DNA from: Ornatilinea apprima | GTDB lineage: Bacteria > Chloroflexota > Anaerolineae > Anaerolineales > Anaerolineaceae | Length of the DNA stretch: 64,000 nucleotides | Assembly (NCBI RefSeq): GCF_001306115.1 | Contig: NZ_LGCL01000015.1 | Location: 186,001 to 250,000, forward strand | Reading direction: 5' to 3' | Part shown: in pieces, positions 58,212-64,000 of the stretch | Position numbering within the stretch: the first letter of the stretch is position 1 | Layout: every line of letters begins with the position of its first letter | Made by a program: the position numbers and the translations under genes | The notes under the pieces: generated by a model | Databases searched by the model: none | The model's input: only the letters and a program-made list of their open reading frames with translations | What the model was told of the DNA's origin: nothing

Positions 58212-59960
58212 ATGGCAGCTATCCTTATTGTTTGCTTGATCGGTGTACCGTGGTTGGGCGCTGTGCTGGTCTGGCTGGCCGGCGACCGCCGCCCCGGCCT
58301 TCAACATTCTCTGGCAGTCCTATCCTCCATCCTGACCGCTGGCGCGTCCCTTTACCTGGTGTTCCTCAACCAGTCTCAACCCGCCCTCGCCATCCCCATG
58401 GGCTCGGCTTTCGGAGACTTCACCTTCACCCCCGACGGTCTGGGCGTCTTCCTTGCCGCTGTTGCCGCTGTTGTCGGCAGCCTGGCGGTCATTTATTCCG
58501 TGGACTACATGCGCGGCGCGGCTCAGGTGGGGCGCTACTACGCCATGGTGCTTTTCTTCATCGGCGCCATGATCGGCCTGGTGCTTACCAGCAATCTGCT
58601 GCTGATGTTCTTCTTCTGGGAGATCACCGCGCTTACCTCTTACAGTCTCATCTCCTTCTATAACGACGATCCCAAAGCCGTCGCGGGCGGCCTGAAAGCC
58701 CTCATTATTACCCAACTGGGCGGCCTGGGTATGCTGGCCGGCGCGCTGGTGATCTACAGCCAGCTCGGCACCTACGACCTCAACGTCTTTCTGGCCAATC
58801 ACGCCCAGATGGACCCTCTCTGGCTGAAGATCGCCGCTTTCGGCTTCCTGGCCGCCGCCGCTGCCAAGTCCTCACAGTTTCCCTTCCACACCTGGCTGCC
58901 CGACGCGATGGAAGCTCCTTCACCCATCAGCGCCCTCATTCACGCCGCCACCATGGTGAACGCCGGTGTGTACCTGCTGGCGCGCTTCTTCCCCGCCTTT
59001 GAAGGCGTGCCCGGCTGGCGCACCGCGGTCATCATTGTTGGCGCGGTTTCAGCTCTCATCGCCGCGGTGATGACTCTCTTCGCCAATGATCTCAAGCGCG
59101 TGCTGGCCTATTCCACCGTCAGCCAGTTGGGCTACATGGTTTACGCGGTTGGCGCTGGCGGCATTTTTGCCAGCCAGCTGCACCTGATGAGCCACTCGGT
59201 CTTCAAAGCCCTGCTCTTCCTGGCCGCCGGAACGGTGATCCACGCCGTTGGCACGCGCGACCTGCGCCAGATGGGCGGGTTGGGCCGCCAGATGCCCCTC
59301 ACCCAGGTGGTTTTCATCCTCGGCGCTTTGTCGCTGGCCGGTATCCCAGTGATGAATGGATTCTGGTCTAAAGAGCTGATCCTCGAAGCCGGTCTGGAGC
59401 ATGCATCGCTGTGGTCTTACCTGGTCATGCTCTTCACCGCCGGTCTGACCGCGCTCTACACCTTCCGTGTTGTCTGGCTGGTTTTCTTTGGCGAGCCCCG
59501 CTCTCACCTGCACGCCCACGACGCCACCCCATTTATGCGCGTGTCGCTGGTTGTGCTGGCGTGTGGCACTTTTACCACCTGGCTGCTCGCCGGGCCGTTC
59601 GCCCGCCTGTTGGGCACCACCCTGCCGTTCCACCACTTTGAATTTGAAACCACGTGGGAAGTCGTCTTTGAAGTTCTCACCGCCCCAGCCACTCTCGTCG
59701 CCCTGGCCGTAGTCGCGCTGGGCCTGCTGGCCTGGTGGCGGCGCGAGCACCTGTTGAGCCTGCAAAAACGCCTGGCCTTTTTGCAGCCCGCGGCCGAGAG
59801 CGCATTTGGTTTCGACTTGCTCAATCAGATTATTGTCACCATCACCAACGCCCTCGCCAGCGGACTTCGTGTGACCCAGACCGGCGATCTAAACTGGAAC
59901 ATTTTTGCCATTGTGACCGCCCTGGCGGTGATCCTGGCGATCCTCGCTGTGGGAGTTTAA
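58212..59960 (+). CDS. NuoL/MrpA-like antiporter subunit of the hydrogenase
   Basis: A 582-residue membrane protein with about 16 helices and the proton antiporter core: FFFWEITALTSYSLI, the Lys-bearing SQFPFHTWLPDAMEAP, and SALIHAATMVNAGVYLLAR. It is shorter than NuoL and shows no obvious long lateral helix, as in Mrp and Mbh relatives. It would couple electron flow from ferredoxin or formate to ion pumping. It starts 4 bases after the NuoK-like gene. Confidence 0.9.
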   Translation: MAAILIVCLIGVPWLGAVLVWLAGDRRPGLQHSLAVLSSILTAGASLYLVFLNQSQPALAIPMGSAFGDFTFTPDGLGVFLAAVAAVVGSLAVIYSVDYMRGAAQVGRYYAMVLFFIGAMIGLVLTSNLLLMFFFWEITALTSYSLISFYNDDPKAVAGGLKALIITQLGGLGMLAGALVIYSQLGTYDLNVFLANHAQMDPLWLKIAAFGFLAAAAAKSSQFPFHTWLPDAMEAPSPISALIHAATMVNAGVYLLARFFPAFEGVPGWRTAVIIVGAVSALIAAVMTLFANDLKRVLAYSTVSQLGYMVYAVGAGGIFASQLHLMSHSVFKALLFLAAGTVIHAVGTRDLRQMGGLGRQMPLTQVVFILGALSLAGIPVMNGFWSKELILEAGLEHASLWSYLVMLFTAGLTALYTFRVVWLVFFGEPRSHLHAHDATPFMRVSLVVLACGTFTTWLLAGPFARLLGTTLPFHHFEFETTWEVVFEVLTAPATLVALAVVALGLLAWWRREHLLSLQKRLAFLQPAAESAFGFDLLNQIIVTITNALASGLRVTQTGDLNWNIFAIVTALAVILAILAVGV

Positions 59961-59963
59961 TTC

Positions 59964-61478
59964 ATGAACGCAAACACCGCATTATTGACCCTTTTTGCTC
60001 TACCCTTGCTGGCATCGCCCGTGATTTATCTGGTTGGGCGCATCACCGTCAAACTTACCCGCAGACACACCGCCGGATGGCCTGCACGCAGTCTCACAAT
60101 CGCTGTGCTGCTGGCCGCCTTGGCGCCCCTCTACTACGCGGCGCAGTCCTTCTCCATTAACGGTCCTTATGAGCTGCATCTGCACCAGATTGCCCTGCGC
60201 CTCGATGGCATCAGCCTGCTGATGTCATTCGTGGCGATTGTGCTGGGTCTGGTGGTAGCGCTCTTCTCCAGCCGCTACATGTCCGGCGAAGAAAATGAAG
60301 AGAAATTCTACGCCCTGCTGGCCGCCCTGGTGGGCGCGCTGATCGGCATGGGCTGCGCTGTAGACCTCTTTAACCTGTGGGTCTGGTTCGAGGCCATGTC
60401 CATCGCCTCGGTCATGCTGGTTGCCTTCTATAAAAACCAGCCTGCCGCCCTGGAAGCCTCGATCAAGTACCTGGTGCAGTCGGCGGTTGGTTCAGTGTTC
60501 ATCCTGTTTGGCATCTCGCTGGTGTACGCCTTCGCGGGCGCGCTCAACCTGAGTGCCGTGCAGACCAACCTCACCCAGCCGTCTCCCCTGCTGATGGTCG
60601 CCGCCGCCCTGTTTGTGATCGGGTTCGGGGTCAAAGCCGCCCTGGTTCCTCTGCATACCTGGCTGCCCGACGCCCACTCTCAGGCCCCCAGCGGCATCAG
60701 CGCCATGCTTTCAGGCGTTGTCATCGAAGCCGCTCTGATGGCCCTGCTGCGAGTCCTGGCCAGCCTCACCGACGCGAGTATCAGCCCGGGTGTGATTCTG
60801 CTGGTCTTCGGCGCGCTCAATATCATGGTTGGCAATCTCATGGCCCTGCGCCAGACCCAGGTGAAGCGCCTGCTGGCTTATTCCAGCGTCGCGCACATGG
60901 GCTACATCCTGCTCGGTTTTGGTTTTAGCCTGGCTTACGGCAGTCTCAACGGCGCTCAAGGCGCGTTTTTCCATATTCTCAACCACGCCGCCATGAAAGG
61001 CCTCGCCTTTCTTTCGGTGGGCGCCATCATGTATGTGCTGCTGATCGCCAACCACAACCACCGTGCCCTTGAGGTGGAAGACCTGAATGGCCTGTCACAG
61101 CGCTATCCGCTGCTGGCTCTCACCCTCAGCCTGGCGGTCCTCGCGCTGGGCGGCATGCCGCCTCTGGCGGGCTTCATGTCCAAATGGCAGATCTTTGTCG
61201 CCGGGGCGCAGGCCTCCAGCCCGGCCATCCTCGCGCTGGTGGTCTTTGCCGGGCTTAACAGCGTGCTGTCCCTGGGTTACTACGCCCCGCTGGTCAACCG
61301 CATGTACCGCCGCCAGCCCGCGGATGTGATTGCGGCCGGTAAACCGCTGACTTTCAGCCTGGCCCTTTCGCTGGTGCTGCTCAGCCTGCCGGTTGTCATT
61401 CTGGGATTTTGGCCGTCCCTCGCCGCTCCCCTCACCGAACTCGCCGCGCGCGCCCTTCTGGCCGCCTTTGGTCTCTAA
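59964..61478 (+). CDS. NuoN/HyfF-like antiporter subunit of the hydrogenase
   Basis: A 504-residue membrane protein with about 14 helices. The core motifs LFNLWVWFEAMSIASVMLVA, ALVPLHTWLPDAHSQAPSGI and SAMLSGVVIEAALMALLRV identify a second, distinct antiporter-like subunit (NuoN/MrpD/MbhH class). Two such subunits suggest more than one ion-translocating channel. The gene begins 3 bases after the NuoL-like gene, with GGGAG upstream. Confidence 0.9.
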   Translation: MNANTALLTLFALPLLASPVIYLVGRITVKLTRRHTAGWPARSLTIAVLLAALAPLYYAAQSFSINGPYELHLHQIALRLDGISLLMSFVAIVLGLVVALFSSRYMSGEENEEKFYALLAALVGALIGMGCAVDLFNLWVWFEAMSIASVMLVAFYKNQPAALEASIKYLVQSAVGSVFILFGISLVYAFAGALNLSAVQTNLTQPSPLLMVAAALFVIGFGVKAALVPLHTWLPDAHSQAPSGISAMLSGVVIEAALMALLRVLASLTDASISPGVILLVFGALNIMVGNLMALRQTQVKRLLAYSSVAHMGYILLGFGFSLAYGSLNGAQGAFFHILNHAAMKGLAFLSVGAIMYVLLIANHNHRALEVEDLNGLSQRYPLLALTLSLAVLALGGMPPLAGFMSKWQIFVAGAQASSPAILALVVFAGLNSVLSLGYYAPLVNRMYRRQPADVIAAGKPLTFSLALSLVLLSLPVVILGFWPSLAAPLTELAARALLAAFGL

Positions 61479-61496
61479 GCATAAAGGTAAATAACC

Positions 61497-61808
61497 ATGA
61501 ATGTCCTGCTCACCCCTCCAATTGCGTTTCTCATCTACATTCCGCTGATCTTGCTCATCAGCCTGCTGGGGAAAGCCCTTGCTCCCGAGCATAAAGCCGA
61601 CCCGGCCAAAATCAGCCTCTACAGTAGCGGCGAGAAGGCTCCCACCAACACCGCCGCGCCGGGCTACGCGCCGTTCTTTTTGGTGGCCTTTTTCTTCGCC
61701 ATCATCCACCTCGGCATCCTCGTGCTGGCCACCGGAAACCTCTCCAGCAGTTCCATCCTCTACCTGGCTGGGCTGGTGCTGGGACTGGTCGCCCTGATTC
61801 TGGGTTAA
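61497..61808 (+). CDS. NuoA/MbhI-like small membrane subunit
   Basis: A 103-residue protein with about three helices. The Pro-rich opening LLTPPIAFLIYIPLILLI, the soluble loop KISLYSSGEKAPTN and the second helix FFLVAFFFAIIHLGILVLA match the NuoA plan. It links the membrane arm to the catalytic module. The ribosome binding site is AAAGG. It precedes the catalytic subunit genes by about 50 bases. Confidence 0.83.
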   Translation: MNVLLTPPIAFLIYIPLILLISLLGKALAPEHKADPAKISLYSSGEKAPTNTAAPGYAPFFLVAFFFAIIHLGILVLATGNLSSSSILYLAGLVLGLVALILG

Positions 61809-61860
61809 TTTTTAATGGATAACCAACTGTGTCGTTTCGTGTTTGAAAGGTAGAAAAAGC

Positions 61861-62394
61861 ATGCAGTCAGAAACAAGTTACCAATCTCTCGAAAAGGTGA
61901 TGGAACGCATCAAAACCTGGGCGCGCGTCAACTCGCCCTGGGCCATTCACTACAACAGCGGCTCCTGCAACGGCTGCGATATTGAGCTGCTCACCACCAT
62001 CACCCCCCATTATGACCTGGAACGCTTTGGCGTAAAGCTGCAGGGCAGCCCGCGCCATGCCGACATCTTATTAGTCACCGGCGCGGTATCCCTCCAATCG
62101 CGCGACCGCCTACTGCGCATCTATAACCAGATGCCCGAACCCAAATTTGTGGTTGCCATTGGGGCGTGCGCGGTTTCCGGCGGCGTTTTCCGCGGGTGCT
62201 ACAACGTCCTTTCCGGCGTCGATAAGCTGCTCCCCGTCGACGCTTTCATCCCCGGCTGCCCGCCCCGTCCCGAAGCCATCATCTACGGCGTGGTGCAGCT
62301 TTTGAAAAACATCAACAACCCCAACGGGTCTCATCCCGCCCAACCCCTGATCATCGAAGACGTGCCCGCCGAGGAGGAACCCTATGCTGGATAA
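61861..62394 (+). CDS. NuoB-like small subunit of group 4 [NiFe] hydrogenase
   Basis: The 177-residue soluble subunit has the four cluster ligands of NuoB-like proteins: SGSCNGCDIE, GACAVSGGVFRGC and PGCPPRPEA, binding the proximal [4Fe-4S] cluster. It takes electrons between the Ni-Fe site and the ferredoxin-like chain. The ATG at 61861 was chosen over an upstream TTG because AAAGG lies 11 bases before it. Its end overlaps the next gene by 11 bases. Confidence 0.92.
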   Translation: MQSETSYQSLEKVMERIKTWARVNSPWAIHYNSGSCNGCDIELLTTITPHYDLERFGVKLQGSPRHADILLVTGAVSLQSRDRLLRIYNQMPEPKFVVAIGACAVSGGVFRGCYNVLSGVDKLLPVDAFIPGCPPRPEAIIYGVVQLLKNINNPNGSHPAQPLIIEDVPAEEEPYAG

Positions 62395-62863
62395 CCAACA
62401 AAGTCTTGCTCTCGCCCGCGAGCTGCTTCAGCCTTGGGCAATCTCCGAATCCACCCCCGCCCCCGAGCGGCTGGACGTGGAAATTTCCGCCGAGAATCTC
62501 GTTCCCGCGGTGCAGGCCCTGCACCAGGCCGGCTGGGGATACCTTTCGGCCATCACCGGCATTGACCGCTCTTCCGACAACCCGGAAGATGAAGGCCGCA
62601 TTGAGGTGATGTATCACTTCAGTTGGGGCGGCGTGGTAACCACGCTGCGGCTCTTTGTTCCCTACACCAACGCCGTCATCGGCTCCGTCTGCCACGAGAT
62701 TCCCTCCGCCACCCTCTATGAGCGCGAGATGATCGAAATGTACGGCATCCAGTTCCCCGGCACCCCCAGCACCGAGCATCTGCTCCTGCCCGATGACTGG
62801 CCGGCCGGTGTTTACCCCATGCGCAAATCATTTACCGGTTTAGACACCCCCACCGCCGGGTAA
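62384..62863 (+). CDS. NuoC-like (30 kDa) subunit of the hydrogenase
   Basis: A 159-residue soluble protein with the complex I 30 kDa subunit signature (ATLYEREMIEMYGIQFPGTP then LLPDDWPAGVYPMRKSF). It packs between the small and large hydrogenase subunits. It overlaps the NuoB-like gene by 11 bases, so the two are translationally coupled. Confidence 0.92.
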   Translation: MLDNQQSLALARELLQPWAISESTPAPERLDVEISAENLVPAVQALHQAGWGYLSAITGIDRSSDNPEDEGRIEVMYHFSWGGVVTTLRLFVPYTNAVIGSVCHEIPSATLYEREMIEMYGIQFPGTPSTEHLLLPDDWPAGVYPMRKSFTGLDTPTAG

Positions 62864-62875
62864 GGAGACATCATC

Positions 62876-64000
62876 ATGGAAAAGCAAGAAAAATTTATCG
62901 TTCCCATCGGGCCTCAACACCCCGCCCTGAAAGAACCCGGTCATTTTGAATTTACCGTCGACGGCGAAGTGGTAACCAGCGCCACCGCCCGCCTCGGATA
63001 CGTCCACCGCGGCATTGAGAAAGCCGTTGAAAGCCGCAATTGGACCCAGGCCATGTACATGCTGGAACGCATCTGCGGTATCTGCTCGCACGTTCATGCC
63101 ACCGCTTACTGTCTGGGCGTTGAGCAGTTGGCCGGTGTGCAGGCCCCGCCCCGCGCCCAGGCCATCCGTGTCCTCATTGCCGAGCTGGAGCGCATCCACA
63201 GCCACATGCTGTGGTGGGGCGTGGCCGCTCACGAAGGCGGCTTCGACATCCTCTTCATGTACACCTGGCGCGACCGCGAAACCGTGATGGAACTGCTCGA
63301 AATGCTCAGCGGCAACCGCGTTCATTATTCCGCCAACCTGATCGGCGGCGTTAAATTCGACATCGACCAGAAGCAGGCCGACGCCATCCGTAAAGGCATT
63401 GACTATCTTGAAGAGCGTACCCATCACTACCTTGAGATCATCACCACCGACGAGACCTTCCTGGGCCGCACCCGCAATATCGGCGTGATGTCTCCTGAGG
63501 TGGCCAAGTCGCTTGGCGCGGTAGGCCCCACCGCACGCGCCTCCAACATTCACCGTGATTTGCGCGTTGACCAGCCCTATGCCGGCTATGACATGTTCCC
63601 GGTCAAGCTGGTCACTGAAACCCAGGGCGACCTGGAAGCCCGCTTTGTGGTGCGTCTCAAAGAGCTGTTTGAAAGCTATCGCATCATCCGCGAAGTGCTC
63701 GACAACCTCCCCGAGAGCGAGCTGACCGTGAAAGTGCCCCGCAAAATCCCTGCCGGGCAGGTTATCAGCCGGGTCGAAGCCCCGCGCGGCGAGCTGTTTT
63801 ATTACATTGAAAGCAACGGTTCTGACCAGCCCGAGCGCATCAAAGTGCGCACGCCAACCCTGCCCAACTGGGGCACCGTCCTTGCCACCGCGGTTGGCCT
63901 CAAGCTGGCCGACATGCCCATGCTGCTGGTTGGCATTGACCCCTGCTTCTCTTGCAACGACCGCCTGGTGCTGGTCAAAGATCAAAACCAAACCCAATCC
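62876..64000 (+). CDS. NuoD-like catalytic large subunit of group 4 [NiFe] hydrogenase, 3' end cut off
   Basis: The 375 residues visible include both nickel-site motifs: RICGICSH (Cys 67 and Cys 70) and DPCFSCNDR (Cys 357 and Cys 360). Complex I NuoD lacks these cysteines, so this is a true [NiFe] hydrogenase catalytic subunit, evolving or oxidising H2, of the membrane-bound group 4 (Mbh/Ech/Hyf-like) type. No selenocysteine codon is present at these positions (all four are TGC). TAAGGAG precedes the start. The frame is still open at base 64000; NuoH- and NuoI-like genes are expected beyond. Confidence 0.93.
   Translation, partial: MEKQEKFIVPIGPQHPALKEPGHFEFTVDGEVVTSATARLGYVHRGIEKAVESRNWTQAMYMLERICGICSHVHATAYCLGVEQLAGVQAPPRAQAIRVLIAELERIHSHMLWWGVAAHEGGFDILFMYTWRDRETVMELLEMLSGNRVHYSANLIGGVKFDIDQKQADAIRKGIDYLEERTHHYLEIITTDETFLGRTRNIGVMSPEVAKSLGAVGPTARASNIHRDLRVDQPYAGYDMFPVKLVTETQGDLEARFVVRLKELFESYRIIREVLDNLPESELTVKVPRKIPAGQVISRVEAPRGELFYYIESNGSDQPERIKVRTPTLPNWGTVLATAVGLKLADMPMLLVGIDPCFSCNDRLVLVKDQNQTQS

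Noticed and set aside
61843..61860. Upstream TTG start for the NuoB-like subunit
   Set aside because: The ATG at 61861 has an AAAGG site before it, and the extra six residues are not family-like.
62840..63997. 385-codon minus-strand frame over the hydrogenase large subunit
   Set aside because: The plus strand encodes a complete set of nickel-site motifs, so the antisense frame is a shadow.

Overview
The window looks like a chromosomal segment of a GC-rich, anaerobic or facultative member of the Chloroflexota, most likely class Anaerolineae. That placement is an inference from the gene mix: RIO-type kinase, DUF2089 and SHOCT-like proteins, group 4 membrane [NiFe] hydrogenase, many lipoproteins with Thr/Pro- or Ala/Pro/Glu-rich linkers, and MacAB-like transporters without a TolC gene. 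No marker gene fixes the taxon. No transposase, integrase, rRNA gene or CRISPR array was seen. Genes are dense on both strands. Many transcription units end in strong hairpins, and several start at near-consensus sigma-70 promoters, some of them leaderless or nearly so.

Layout. 1-4.9 kb: the end of an L,D-transpeptidase, a lipoprotein, a single-domain response regulator, an M32 carboxypeptidase, an RpiB-like isomerase and a Cys-rich DUF3109-like protein. 4.9-8.3 kb: a MacAB-like export operon. 8.4-19.5 kb: housekeeping and accessory genes, including a possible new metalloprotease, a YciI-like protein, an FmdB zinc ribbon, guanylate kinase overlapping a rhomboid protease, an MFS exporter, a SHOCT-like/DUF2089 pair, a methyltransferase, a radical SAM/DUF6504 pair, a D-serine-dehydratase-like PLP enzyme and an M50 protease. 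19.6-21.3 kb: a PadR-MFS operon with a visible operator. 21.3-25.1 kb: a selenocysteine tRNA gene and a hybrid histidine kinase/HPt phosphorelay. 25.2-26.5 kb: a RIO kinase preceded by a short leader ORF and two tandem terminators. 26.6-31.2 kb: an XdhC protein and a second ABC export system with its own adaptor lipoprotein.

31.2-47.8 kb is a carbohydrate island. It holds a secreted GH31 lipoprotein, two xylose-isomerase-like TIM-barrel proteins, ROK and LacI regulators with inverted-repeat operators, a SIS isomerase, a ROK kinase, a Gfo/Idh/MocA dehydrogenase, a DUF4380-like protein and a complete ribose-type ABC importer. The likely flow is surface cleavage, ABC uptake, then oxidation, isomerisation and phosphorylation inside the cell; the substrate is unknown. 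47.9-53.9 kb is one 2000-residue alpha-2-macroglobulin-like lipoprotein whose thioester motif is lost. 54.3-57.1 kb holds adenosine deaminase and a large membrane protein. From 57.4 kb to the window edge runs an energy-conserving membrane [NiFe] hydrogenase operon with Mrp/complex I-like subunits, cut off inside the catalytic large subunit.

The points I would look at first are the leader ORF and tandem terminators before the RIO kinase, the tRNA-Sec gene with no selenoprotein gene in view, the sugar island, the promoter plus triple repeat before the methyltransferase, and the divergent active-site residues in the RpiB-like and alpha-2-macroglobulin-like proteins.
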